Source: a bacterium
GTDB taxonomy: Bacteria > Patescibacteriota > Patescibacteriia > JAGPKW01
Direction: 5' to 3'
DNA: 45,959 nucleotides
Assembly (NCBI GenBank): GCA_021780535.1
Contig: JAJXYN010000009.1
Location: forward strand, 367,923 to 413,881
In this document: positions 26,295 through 34,312 of the stretch, piece after piece
Position numbering within the stretch: position 1 is the first letter of the stretch
Layout: the number at the start of each line of letters is the position of its first letter
Position numbers and translations under genes: made by a program
Notes under the pieces: generated by a model
Databases searched by the model: none
Told to the model about the DNA's origin: nothing
The model's input: only the letters and a program-made list of their open reading frames with translations

Positions 26295-26323
26295 AAAAAA
26301 TCGGATTTAATTCCGGTTTTTTT
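26293..26323 (+). terminator. Terminator after ppaC
   Basis: An A-run plus TCGGA pairs with TCCGG plus a T-run around TTTAAT, with one G-U pair. Confidence 0.85.
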
Positions 26324-26349
26324 AATTAAGAATTAATTTGAGCTAATTT

Positions 26350-26456
26350 ATGATTTGCTGGAGCTTTAAATTCCGAGTGATTTTTCTATCTTCATTTTTT
26401 TAAGTTCTTACTATCGTTCGAATTAAAAATAACGAAGCATAGAAAAACACTATTTA
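26350..26456 (+). repeat. Dispersed hairpin element, copy A
   Basis: Begins ATGATTTGCT, then TTCCGAGTGA. A long stem follows: TTTTTCTATCTTC pairs with GAAGCATAGAAAAA, and inside it TTTTTAAGTTC pairs with GAATTAAAAA. It ends at CAC-TATTTAA. It lies after the ppaC terminator and before yraN. Confidence 0.65.
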
Positions 26457-26539
26457 AGTTTTTGGTTTTTTGATTAGTGTTTTAATATATTAATTTCTAA
26501 TTATAAACTTTAAACTATTAACTATTTAACTTTCTTCTT

Positions 26540-26902
26540 ATGAAAACTGAAAAACGTAAATTTGGTGATTTTGGTGAAAGAATTGCTTGTAATTTTTTAA
26601 TTAAAAAGGGATATAAAATTATTGAAACTAATTTTTTTTGTAAATATGGTGAACTTGATATTATTGTCTCTAAAAACAATGAACTATTTTTTGTAGAAGT
26701 TAAAACTAGATCCATTAAGGATTATGTAAATTATCCTGAAAATGCTGTTGATTATTTTAAAAAAATTAAACTTCAAAGAACTGCCGAAGTTTATTTAAAC
26801 AAAAAAAGAATAAAAAGTATTTTTTATTCTTTTTCGGTTATTGCTATTATTATTGATATGAATAATAAAATGGCAAAAATTAAATTTTTTGAAAGAGTTT
26901 AA
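26540..26902 (+). CDS. yraN: UPF0102 / YraN-family endonuclease-like protein
   Basis: This 120-residue protein has the PD-(D/E)xK nuclease-like YraN fold: GDFGERIACNFLIKKGYKIIETN at the N-terminus, then KYGELDIIVSKNNELFFVEVKTRS, which contains the D-x-E-V-K active-site pattern, and YPENAVDYFKKIKLQRTAEVYL. The family's role is unclear, perhaps in Holliday-junction or DNA repair. It converges on nusA with only 5 bases between the stop codons, so no dedicated terminator fits. Confidence 0.9.
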   Translation: MKTEKRKFGDFGERIACNFLIKKGYKIIETNFFCKYGELDIIVSKNNELFFVEVKTRSIKDYVNYPENAVDYFKKIKLQRTAEVYLNKKRIKSIFYSFSVIAIIIDMNNKMAKIKFFERV

Positions 26903-26907
26903 ATGTT

Positions 26908-28071
26908 TTATTTTGTTTCTTCTATAATCTCGTCTTCTTTTGTTTCTTTAATAACATTTTCTTCTTTTGGTTTTATTTCATTAATGTTTTCTGGGGTAAT
27001 GTTTATTTTGAATCCTGTTAGTCTTGATGCTAATCTTACATTTTGTCCCTTTTTGCCTATTGCAAGAGAAAATTGATCATTTGAAACTACTACTTGCGCT
27101 TCTTTTTTTTGTTCGTCTATTGTTAAGTTTAATATTTTTGCTGGCAATAAAGCATTTGCTATATATTTGTTTATATCTTTATCGTATTCTATTATGTCTA
27201 ATTTTTCATTTCCGAGTTCGTTCATTATAGCATTTATTCTAACTCCTTTTTGCCCAACGCATGACCCTATTGGATCTATATTTTCTTGAGCTGTTGTTAC
27301 TGCGACTTTTGACCTTGATCCAGCTTCTCTTGCTATATTTTTTATAATTACTATCCCATCATTTATTTCTGGGATTTCAAGCATAAATAAGTGTTTTGCA
27401 AATTCTGCATTTGATCTAGAAAGTAATATTTGTATTCCCTTTGGGGATTCTTCTATTAATTTTACATAAAATTTCATTTTTGTTCCTGGTGTGTATATTT
27501 CATTATCTATTTGATCTTCTCTTTTTACTACACCAACTCCATGTCCTAAATTAACAAAAACTATGTCATTTTCAACTTTTTGTATTGTCCCTATTACTAT
27601 TGTTTTTTCTTTTTCTTGAAATTCGCTTAATATTGATTCTTTTTCAGCTTCTTTTATTTTTTGTATTATTACTTGTTTTGCGGTTTGGGCGGCAACTCTA
27701 CCAAAGTCACTAGGTGATTCTAGCTCTGTGTCTATAACATCTCCTATTTTTGATCCTTTCTTTGCGTCTTTGATCATTAATTGTGTTTTTGGGTTGAATC
27801 TTATTAAATCTTCTTCTGGTGTATTTTCTGGTTGAATTACGTTTCCTTCTTCGTCTAATTCATAATTTTCACAAATTGTTTTTGAGTCCCAAACTCTTAT
27901 TTGATTTGTTTCTATGTTGAAATCTGCTTTTATGTTTAGATTTTTTTCTTTTGTGTAATCTTTTCTGTATGCTGCAGCTAATGCTTGATTTATTGCTTCC
28001 ATTATTTTTTCAAATTTTATGTGTTTTTCTTCACATATAAAATCTATGGCATCTCTAATTTCGCTAGACAT
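26908..28071 (-). CDS. nusA: Transcription termination/antitermination factor NusA
   Basis: NusA binds RNA polymerase and modulates pausing, termination and antitermination. The 387-residue protein has the N-terminal polymerase-binding domain (1-125), an S1 domain (about 145-205, IGTIQKVENDIVFVNLGHGVGVV), KH1 (IAREAGSRSKVAV, CVGQKGVRINAI) and KH2 (AIGKKGQNVRLASRLTG), then an acidic Lys/Glu-rich tail. The two C-terminal acidic repeats of E. coli NusA are absent, as in most bacteria. It stands alone rather than in the usual rimP-nusA-infB operon. Its leader holds a terminator-like hairpin. Confidence 0.95.
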   Translation of the reverse strand: MSSEIRDAIDFICEEKHIKFEKIMEAINQALAAAYRKDYTKEKNLNIKADFNIETNQIRVWDSKTICENYELDEEGNVIQPENTPEEDLIRFNPKTQLMIKDAKKGSKIGDVIDTELESPSDFGRVAAQTAKQVIIQKIKEAEKESILSEFQEKEKTIVIGTIQKVENDIVFVNLGHGVGVVKREDQIDNEIYTPGTKMKFYVKLIEESPKGIQILLSRSNAEFAKHLFMLEIPEINDGIVIIKNIAREAGSRSKVAVTTAQENIDPIGSCVGQKGVRINAIMNELGNEKLDIIEYDKDINKYIANALLPAKILNLTIDEQKKEAQVVVSNDQFSLAIGKKGQNVRLASRLTGFKINITPENINEIKPKEENVIKETKEDEIIEETK

Positions 28072-28091
28072 AGTAATTTAAATTATTATTT

Positions 28092-28124
28092 AAAAAAAGA
28101 ACCAATCGTAATGATTGATTCTTT
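28092..28124 (-). terminator. Leader terminator (attenuator) of nusA
   Basis: On the minus strand AAAGAATCAATC pairs with GATTGGTTCTTT around ATTAC, followed by a T7 run. It begins only about 5-10 bases after the predicted RNA start and ends 20 bases before the nusA ATG, so it would stop transcription before the gene. Confidence 0.6.
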
Positions 28125-28134
28125 GTATGGTTTT

Positions 28135-28163
28135 AGTATATCATAAATAATAGAAATTAGCAA
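28135..28163 (-). promoter_or_regulatory. Promoter of nusA
   Basis: On the minus strand TTGCTA (28163-28158), a 17-base spacer and TATACT (28140-28135). RNA would start near 28128. Confidence 0.65.
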
Positions 28164-28184
28164 TGTTTTTTGTTTTGTTATTTT

Positions 28185-28298
28185 ATGATTTGCTAAAATT
28201 TTGAGATTATAGTGATTTTTCTATCTTCATTTTTTTAAGTTCTCACGCATACACGCGTTCGAATTAAAAATAATGAAGTATAGAAAAACACAATTTAA
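28185..28298 (+). repeat. Dispersed hairpin element, copy B
   Basis: Begins ATGATTTGCT and contains GTGATTTTTCTATCTTC paired with GAAGTATAGAAAAACAC, plus an inner TTTTTTAAGTTC/GAATTAAAAA stem with a loop containing ACGCATACACGCG. It overlaps a spurious in-frame ATG (28273) upstream of uvrC. Confidence 0.65.
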
Positions 28299-28326
28299 CT
28301 TTTTTATGTTTATATTTTTGATATTC

Positions 28327-30099
28327 ATGTTTAAATTTGATTCTAAAAAAATCCCGTCTAGTCCTGGTGTTTACATCTTTAAAAATAAAGACGGTGTTAT
28401 TATTTATGTTGGTAAGGCTAAAAATCTTAAAAATAGAGTATCCAGCTATTTTTTAAACAACCAAGATAGGCTTTATAAAAAACATTTAATTGTGGATTCT
28501 ATTTTTGATATTGAAACTATTTCTACTAACTCTGAAAAAGAGGCTTTAATTCTTGAATCTAATTTGATTAAAAAAAATTCTCCTAAATATAATGTTTTAT
28601 TAAAGGATAATAGTGAATATTGTTTTGTGAGAATAGGAAAGGGGAAGAATAATTTTTATTCCACTGTTGATATTGTTAGAAAAAAGACGGAATCTGCTTT
28701 TATTGAGACTCTAGTGGGTAATGAAACTAAAAAAAATAAAAAAGAGAATAATTATAAATATTTTGGACCTTATACTTCTAAAAAAGATATTCTTAATATT
28801 CTTGATAATATTTCTAAAGTTTTTCCTTATAAATGTTTGAAAATTAAACAATTAAATATAAGGATGCAAAATGTTATATTACAACCATTGTCGCCTTGTT
28901 TTAATTATTATATTAAAAAATGTCCAGGAATTTGTTGTGATAAATGTTCTGATTTGGAATATGAAGAAAATATTAAAAATTTAATTAATTTTTTAAATGG
29001 CAAAAATGATGTTATTTTAGAATATTTAAATTTAAAAATGATGAATTTTGCTGCTAAGAAAAATTATGAAGTAGCCGCTTTATATAGGGATAAAATAAGC
29101 ATTATAGAAAAAATTTCTAATAAGCAATTTGCTAGAAGTGTTGATAATAAAAGTGTTGATATTATTAGTATTTATAAATATGCTGACTTGGCTTGTGTTA
29201 ATTTATTTAATATTAGAAATGGAGTACTTCTTGGTAAAAGAAATTTTATTTTGAAAAATGTTTTGAGTGGTTTTATTTTTGAAGATCAAACTAGAGAACA
29301 CGAATCTATTTTGATTGAAAAATTTATATCTTCTTATTATTTAGATACAATGGAAAATGTTAATTTGGTTACTCAGTATGATGTTGATTCAAGTATTTTG
29401 GTTATAAATCCTTGTATTTTGTCTGCTAAAAAAGCTAGTAATGAAAAACAGAAAAATCTTGTTGAACTTGGAGAAAAAAACGCTATGGAATATATTAATA
29501 AGAATCAGATTAATGGAAAAAATTTAGAAAAAATAAAAGATAGATTGGCTCTTGATAAAACTCCAAAAAGAATTGAATGTTTTGATATTTCAAATATTGG
29601 TGGTAGTTTTGCCGTTGGTTCCATGTCTGTTTTTATTAATGGGTTACCAGCAAAAGAAGAATATAGAAAATTTAAAATTAAAAATATTAATTTAAAATTG
29701 GTAAACGGAGAACCGAATGATTTTGCTATGATGGAGGAAGTGCTAGAAAGAAGACTTTCTGAAAAAAATTTGAAAGAATGGGGTTGGCCAGATTTGATTG
29801 TACTTGACGGTGGTTTACCACAGCTTTCTACTGTTTTAAAACTAATTGGAAGATTGTCTGCTACTGCTAAAATGAAAGCAAGCAAAGAAAATAAAAATTA
29901 TGTTGAAAAATTAAAAAATATTAATTTAGTCTCTCTTGCTAAGAGAGAGGAAGATGTTTATGTTCCTCAAAATGATAACAGTGTTAAGCTTGTTCAAGCT
30001 AAGAGTCTTTATATTTTGAGACAAATTAGGGACGAGGCTCATAGGTTTGGTGTCGGTTATTTTAGAAAATTATATAGAAAACAATTTAGTGGTAAATAA
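28327..30099 (+). CDS. uvrC: Excinuclease ABC subunit C
   Basis: UvrC makes both incisions in nucleotide excision repair. The sequence has the GIY-YIG nuclease domain (GVYIFKNKDGVIIYVGKAKN), a four-Cys Fe-S type cluster region (C..SPCFNYYIKKCPGICCDKC), a UVR helix (KNYEVAALYRDKI) and the RNase H-like C-terminal nuclease (RIECFDISNIGG, then VLDGGLPQLSTV and RDEAHRF). It ends 15 residues after RDEAHRF, so the tandem HhH DNA-binding tail of standard UvrC is missing. I chose the ATG at 28327 (591 residues). The open frame back to 28273 only reads through the repeat element and has no family support. Confidence 0.95.
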   Translation: MFKFDSKKIPSSPGVYIFKNKDGVIIYVGKAKNLKNRVSSYFLNNQDRLYKKHLIVDSIFDIETISTNSEKEALILESNLIKKNSPKYNVLLKDNSEYCFVRIGKGKNNFYSTVDIVRKKTESAFIETLVGNETKKNKKENNYKYFGPYTSKKDILNILDNISKVFPYKCLKIKQLNIRMQNVILQPLSPCFNYYIKKCPGICCDKCSDLEYEENIKNLINFLNGKNDVILEYLNLKMMNFAAKKNYEVAALYRDKISIIEKISNKQFARSVDNKSVDIISIYKYADLACVNLFNIRNGVLLGKRNFILKNVLSGFIFEDQTREHESILIEKFISSYYLDTMENVNLVTQYDVDSSILVINPCILSAKKASNEKQKNLVELGEKNAMEYINKNQINGKNLEKIKDRLALDKTPKRIECFDISNIGGSFAVGSMSVFINGLPAKEEYRKFKIKNINLKLVNGEPNDFAMMEEVLERRLSEKNLKEWGWPDLIVLDGGLPQLSTVLKLIGRLSATAKMKASKENKNYVEKLKNINLVSLAKREEDVYVPQNDNSVKLVQAKSLYILRQIRDEAHRFGVGYFRKLYRKQFSGK

Positions 30100-30102
30100 T
30101 AT

Positions 30103-30212
30103 ATGATGTACTGAAAATTTAAGTTCCGAATGATTTTTTGATCTTACATTTTTGAAAGTTTTTCGTTGTCACTCAAAATTTCAAAAACGAAGCATCAAAA
30201 AACACAATTAAA
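30103..30212 (+). repeat. Dispersed hairpin element, copy C
   Basis: Begins ATGATGTACT, then TTCCGAATGA. TTTTTTGATCTT pairs with GAAGCATCAAAAAA, and inside it TTTTTGAAAGTTTT pairs with AAAATTTCAAAAA. Compared with copies A and B both arms changed together. It lies between the uvrC stop and its terminator. Confidence 0.65.
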
Positions 30213-30227
30213 CAATTTTTTCAAATT

Positions 30228-30258
30228 AAAAAACTCGATTCTTTACCGAGGTTTTTAT
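30228..30258 (+). terminator. Terminator after uvrC
   Basis: AAAAACTCG pairs with CGAG-GTTTTT around ATTCTTTAC, one base mismatched, with a T-rich tail. Confidence 0.75.
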
Positions 30259-30518
30259 TTTTGTTTTGGCACGACTTTAAGCGGTTTTTTGTTTTAACTG
30301 TCTATATACTATTGGTTTTATTGTTTTGTGTAAATGGTTTCTTTTTTTGCGTGTATTCGCAAATAGGATTTTTTATCCACAAATAGAAAAACTAAAAATC
30401 AAAAACTAAAAATCAAAAATTAAGTATGGTATAATATTATGTAAATATAGAAAGATGTAAAAGTAATGGTATTTTCATATTTATATATTTTTTCATATTT
30501 ATATATTTAATTTTTTTT
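30259..30518 (+). other. Leader region of pilT with promoter and repeats
   Basis: It contains a small stem TTTGCG/CGCAAA near 30346-30362, a single DnaA-box match TTATCCACA (30373-30381), a repeat of AAAAACTAAAAATC near 30390-30420, an extended -10 promoter TGG-TATAAT (30427-30435) and a 19-base direct repeat of TTTTCATATTTATATAT just before the ATG. No gene is seen. Confidence 0.5.
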
Positions 30519-31541
30519 ATGGATAATTTATTAGATAAGATTTTAATTGAATCTTATGAGTTGTGTGCGTCTGATATTCATTTGGTTGTTGGGTCTAAAC
30601 CAATTTTTAGAATTGATGGGGAACTGATTTCTAGGGAAGAATATATTACTATTACTCGTGAATCTATTTTGGATTTGATAAAATCTTTTTTACAAGAAGA
30701 ATATTTTAATAGATTCTTAAAAAATAAAGAACTTGATATTTCTTATGATATTAAAAATATTAGTAGATTTAGAGTAAATCTTTATTTTGAAAGAGATAAT
30801 CCTTGTTTTGTTGCTCGTATTATTTCTAAAAAAATTCCAAAGATGGAGGAATTGAAGCTTCCTTCTGTTGTTTCTGATTTAGTCAGTTCTTTTAGGGGGT
30901 TGGTTCTTGTTACTGGACCTACTGGTTCTGGTAAATCCACTACTCTTGCTTCTATGGTTGATTTTATAAACGAAAACCAAGCTAAAAATATTATAACGAT
31001 AGAAGATCCTATTGAATTTGTTTATGAGTCTAAAAAAAGTTTAATAACTCAAAGACAATTTGATATAGATACTTTTAGTTATAATGAAGCTTTGAAGCAT
31101 GTTTTAAGACAAGACCCCAATGTTATTATGGTTGGGGAAATGAGGGATCTTGAAACTATAGCTTCTACAATAACTCTTGCGGAATCTGGTCATCTTGTTT
31201 TTTCAACATTACATACTTTTAATGCTTGCCAGACTATAGATAGAATAATTGATGTATTTCCTGTTTCTGCTCAAGCTCAAATAAGAACTCAATTATCTAT
31301 GACACTTTCTCTTGTTGTTTCTCAGAGGTTAATACCAAAAATTGGTGGTGGCAGAGTTGCTGTTCGTGAAATAATGATAAATACTCCTGCCATAGCTAAT
31401 CTTATTAGAGAGGGGAAGACTTCTCAGATTAATAATATTATTCAAACCAGTTCTGCTGAAGGTATGTTTACTATGAAGCAGAATGTTGAACAACTTATTA
31501 ATATGGGTGTTGTTGATAAAAAGTATGAAGATTTGTTTTAA
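30519..31541 (+). CDS. pilT: PilT-type retraction ATPase
   Basis: This 340-residue type IV pilus retraction ATPase has an N-terminal PAS-like domain (1-100), Walker A GPTGSGKST (134-142), the Asp box (IITIEDPIEFVYE), Walker B with VIMVGEMRDLETI (near 204) and the His box ESGHLVFSTLHTFNA. The C-terminal RQDPNV and VSQRLIPK motifs are also typical. It has its own extended -10 promoter. No pilB, pilC or pilin gene lies in this window, so the rest of the pilus machinery must be elsewhere, or PilT works in DNA uptake or another filament. Confidence 0.93.
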   Translation: MDNLLDKILIESYELCASDIHLVVGSKPIFRIDGELISREEYITITRESILDLIKSFLQEEYFNRFLKNKELDISYDIKNISRFRVNLYFERDNPCFVARIISKKIPKMEELKLPSVVSDLVSSFRGLVLVTGPTGSGKSTTLASMVDFINENQAKNIITIEDPIEFVYESKKSLITQRQFDIDTFSYNEALKHVLRQDPNVIMVGEMRDLETIASTITLAESGHLVFSTLHTFNACQTIDRIIDVFPVSAQAQIRTQLSMTLSLVVSQRLIPKIGGGRVAVREIMINTPAIANLIREGKTSQINNIIQTSSAEGMFTMKQNVEQLINMGVVDKKYEDLF

Positions 31542-31589
31542 TAAAACTGGATAAAATTATTTTATTTTAGCTTGTTTTATGTATTTTTA

Positions 31590-31618
31590 TTAGACTTTTT
31601 TTAATATTTTGTTATAAT
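31590..31618 (+). promoter_or_regulatory. Promoter of the LysM-CHAP gene
   Basis: TTAGAC (31590-31595), a 17-base spacer ending in TGT, then TATAAT (31613-31618), an extended -10. RNA would start near 31625. Confidence 0.65.
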
Positions 31619-31674
31619 ACTTTTGCTCTAAAGTTTTTTTTATTTTATATTTTATATTAGAGAAAAAACTAATT

Positions 31675-33027
31675 ATGTCTGATTTTTTAATTAAAATTAA
31701 GTTATTTTTTCTTAATATTTTTGACAAAATTCTTGTATTTTTAAATAAAATAGCAAGATTTTTTAAGTTTTTATTTATAGATATATTTTATGGAAAAATA
31801 TTGTTTAATTTATTTTTTCTTCCTTTATATAAAATATATAAAAAACTTGTTAGAGATATAATCGTCCAAAACAATCTGCAGTTAAATTTACTTGGCAGAA
31901 TGTTTGCTGTTTTATTTAATAAAAAAATTGTTGGTTTGGTTATAGTTTTTCTTATTTTTTCTTGGGTTATTGTAGATAATGTGAGGGTTTATAGTATATA
32001 TGATAAAGAGTTAAAACTTAATAATAGTATATTTTTTATTCTTGCTGGAGATAATTCAAATATAGACTCTGTTATTGTTGATAATACTGTTATAGGTAAA
32101 AAAAATAATCCAAAAAACGGATCTTATTTATCCCAAGGTGATATAAGTGTTGATGTTAAATCAGATTTTGTTCCTATTGATCCCGAAGATATAACTTATT
32201 TTACTTTTAATAATGGCTCTGTTGTTAAACCACAAATAATGAATTATCCAGGATCTTCTACTGGTGATTCTACTGTTATTGTGGATAATAGTAATGATAA
32301 TTCTAGATTTGCTTCTAAAGTTATTTATGTTGTTAGAAGTGGAGATACTCTTGCTGGTGTTGCTAAAAGTTTTGGTGTTAGTAAAGATACTGTTTTATAT
32401 GAAAACAAAATGAATGAAGGAGATGTTTTAAAGATTGGTCAAAAACTTTCTATTTTACCATTCACTGGGTTAAGTTATAAAGTTGAATATGGAGACACTC
32501 TTCTTGATTTATCAATTAAATACAATGCTTCCTTGGATAAAATTAGACAATATAATTTTATAAGAGGGGATGTATTAAGACTTGGACAAACACTTATTAT
32601 TCCTACAACCAGTATTCCTAGATATTCTAATATTGCTATTAGACCTGTTAGAAAGAATTCCTCAATTAGTATTCTTTATCCAAATGTTTCTCCTATACAG
32701 GGTGATGGTAGTGATTTGGAGGCTCACAAGTTTCCTTATGGTCAATGTACTTGGTATGTTGCTACTAGAAGATTTGTTCCTTGGGGTGGTAATGCTAAAA
32801 GTTGGCTTCTTAATGCACAAAGATATGGTTATGATATTGGTAAAAAACCAGTTATTGGCGCTATTGTTGTTACAAGGGAAAATGCTTTATACGGTCATGT
32901 TGCTTATGTTGAAGATGTTACGAGTGATGTGATAGTTATTTCTGAAATGAATTTTAGAGGTTGGGGTGTTGTTGATAAGAGAGAACTATCTATTGATGAT
33001 TGGAGAATTTTGGGATATATATATTAA
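31675..33027 (+). CDS. LysM-CHAP cell-wall hydrolase
   Basis: A 450-residue membrane-anchored peptidoglycan hydrolase. An amphipathic/hydrophobic N-terminal region (1-60) precedes one clear transmembrane helix (about 84-102). An extracellular Ser/Asn-rich stretch then leads to two LysM peptidoglycan-binding modules (about 218-261 and 267-310; VVRSGDTLAGVAKSFGVS and VEYGDTLLDLSIKYNAS). The C-terminal CHAP domain has the catalytic Cys in YGQCTWYV (near 357) and His in YGHVAYVEDV (near 407). CHAP enzymes are amidases or endopeptidases used in division or daughter separation. It has its own promoter and terminator. Confidence 0.93.
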   Translation: MSDFLIKIKLFFLNIFDKILVFLNKIARFFKFLFIDIFYGKILFNLFFLPLYKIYKKLVRDIIVQNNLQLNLLGRMFAVLFNKKIVGLVIVFLIFSWVIVDNVRVYSIYDKELKLNNSIFFILAGDNSNIDSVIVDNTVIGKKNNPKNGSYLSQGDISVDVKSDFVPIDPEDITYFTFNNGSVVKPQIMNYPGSSTGDSTVIVDNSNDNSRFASKVIYVVRSGDTLAGVAKSFGVSKDTVLYENKMNEGDVLKIGQKLSILPFTGLSYKVEYGDTLLDLSIKYNASLDKIRQYNFIRGDVLRLGQTLIIPTTSIPRYSNIAIRPVRKNSSISILYPNVSPIQGDGSDLEAHKFPYGQCTWYVATRRFVPWGGNAKSWLLNAQRYGYDIGKKPVIGAIVVTRENALYGHVAYVEDVTSDVIVISEMNFRGWGVVDKRELSIDDWRILGYIY

Positions 33028-33032
33028 AAATT

Positions 33033-33060
33033 AAAAAATCTCGCATTAGCGGGATTTTTT
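33033..33060 (+). terminator. Terminator after the LysM-CHAP gene
   Basis: A6-TCTCGC pairs with GCGGGA-T6 around ATTA, with one G-U pair. It also lies just beyond the 3' end of the minus-strand tRNA-Lys. Confidence 0.85.
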
Positions 33061-33065
33061 AATTA

Positions 33066-33141
33066 TGGTAGGCCCTGCGGGAGTTGAACCCGCGACCATC
33101 AGCTTAAGAGGCTGTTGCTCTACCAACTGAGCTAAGGACCT
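33066..33141 (-). tRNA. tRNA-Lys(CUU)
   Basis: A 76-base cloverleaf with encoded CCA. The acceptor is AGGTCCT/AGGGCCT, the D-arm GCTC/GAGC, the anticodon loop CTCTTAA (anticodon CTT, reads AAG) on an ACAGC/GCTGA stem with one outer A-A mismatch, and the T-arm GCGGG/CCCGC with TTCAACT loop. It has a near-perfect promoter upstream. Confidence 0.95.
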
Positions 33142-33166
33142 GATTGGATTGTTGTATAGCTTGAAA

Positions 33167-33196
33167 ATTATAACAAATATTTGTTGATTTTGTCAA
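33167..33196 (-). promoter_or_regulatory. Promoter of tRNA-Lys
   Basis: On the minus strand a perfect TTGACA (33196-33191), an 18-base spacer and a perfect TATAAT (33172-33167), about 26 bases before the tRNA. Confidence 0.8.
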
Positions 33197-33211
33197 CAAA
33201 GAATGTATAAT
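33184..33211 (+). promoter_or_regulatory. Promoter of ksgA, overlapping and divergent
   Basis: TTGATT (33184-33189), a 16-base spacer and TATAAT (33206-33211). Its -35 overlaps that of the tRNA-Lys promoter inside the palindrome TTGTTGA-TTTTG-TCAACAA. Confidence 0.5.
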
Positions 33212-33229
33212 GATTGTTGTTATAAATAA

Positions 33230-33257
33230 ATTAATAATGAAGCATAGAAAAAAACAA
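33230..33257 (+). repeat. Right arm of the dispersed hairpin element (copy D, truncated)
   Basis: ATTAATAATGAAGCATAGAAAAAAACAATTA matches the right arm of copies A and B, but no left arm is seen, so the element is broken here. Confidence 0.45.
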
Positions 33258-33312
33258 TTATAGTATTATAAATTATTTAATTTTTTAATTCTTTAACTCT
33301 TTAACTCTTTTC

Positions 33313-34224
33313 ATGGATTTACTTGAGCGAACTCTTGATCTTTGTAAGTTATATAAAATTGTTCCTAATAAACTTTTGGGGCAGAATTTTTTAATTAATG
33401 AGTTTGTTCTTGATGATATTATTTCTAATGTTGAGGAGATTAAAAAAGAAAGAAATGTTAAGAAATTAAATATTTTGGAAATTGGTGGTGGTTTTGGTGT
33501 TTTAACCAATAGATTGGTGGGTATTGCTGACAAGGTTTTTCTTATAGAAAAAGATGAAAAACTTTTTGAGGGTCTTTTAAAGATTGAAAAAAGCTTTCCT
33601 GGTAGATTGAAAGTTGTTCTAGATGATGCATTAAAATTGGGAGATGTTGAGAAGCGAAATGATGGAGATATTGAGAATAATGATTTGTTAATTGATAAAG
33701 TTAAGGAGTTTTTTGGTGGAGAAGAATTTTTTGTTGTTGCTAATATTCCTTATTCTATTACTTCTCATATTATTAGAATACTTTTAGAGATTACTTATAG
33801 CCCTGCGGAAATTATTATAATGATTCAAAAAGAAGTTGCAGAGAGAATATGTGCTAAAGATGGTGACGATAGTGTGCTTTCTATTTCTGCGAAATTTTAT
33901 TCTTTTCCTTCTATTTTATTTTTAGTTTCTAAAGATTGTTTTTACCCAGTTCCTGCTGTTAATTCAGCTGTTATTAGATTGTCTAAAAATAATAAATTAA
34001 AAATTTCTAATAAAAAAGATATTGATAATTTTTTTAAATTTATTAAATCTGGTTTTTCTAATAAAAGAAAAATGCTTTATCATAATATAGCTTCTATTTA
34101 CAGAAAAGATAAAGATATTGTTAAAAAAATATTAATAAATTCAAGTTTATCAGATAAAACCAGGGCTCAAGATTTGTGTTTGGATGATTGGCTTAGGTTG
34201 TGGTATAATTTTAATAGATATTGA
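33313..34224 (+). CDS. ksgA: 16S rRNA dimethyladenosine transferase
   Basis: KsgA/RsmA dimethylates two adjacent adenines near the 3' end of 16S rRNA. The 303-residue protein has the family opening LLGQNFLIN (near 20), SAM motif I EIGGGFGVLT (near 57-66), an acidic ribose-binding residue in LIEKDEKL, and the catalytic NIPYSIT (near 143) where NLPY is usual. An Asp/Glu-rich insertion of about 15 residues (VEKRNDGDIENNDLLIDK) sits before NIPY. The C-terminal helical domain is present. It ends in TGA, which supports the standard code. An SD-less leader has CTTTAACT tandem repeats. Confidence 0.94.
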   Translation: MDLLERTLDLCKLYKIVPNKLLGQNFLINEFVLDDIISNVEEIKKERNVKKLNILEIGGGFGVLTNRLVGIADKVFLIEKDEKLFEGLLKIEKSFPGRLKVVLDDALKLGDVEKRNDGDIENNDLLIDKVKEFFGGEEFFVVANIPYSITSHIIRILLEITYSPAEIIIMIQKEVAERICAKDGDDSVLSISAKFYSFPSILFLVSKDCFYPVPAVNSAVIRLSKNNKLKISNKKDIDNFFKFIKSGFSNKRKMLYHNIASIYRKDKDIVKKILINSSLSDKTRAQDLCLDDWLRLWYNFNRY

Positions 34225-34312
34225 GAAAATGATCATACTTTAGAAAGTGTGAAATAATCATCTTTGATGAATGAGAATAAATTAAAATTAAATCAATTAT
34301 TAAATAAATTAT

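Noticed and set aside
30373-30381. Single DnaA box TTATCCACA upstream of pilT
   Set aside because: One isolated match in an AT-rich leader; no cluster or unwinding element beside it.
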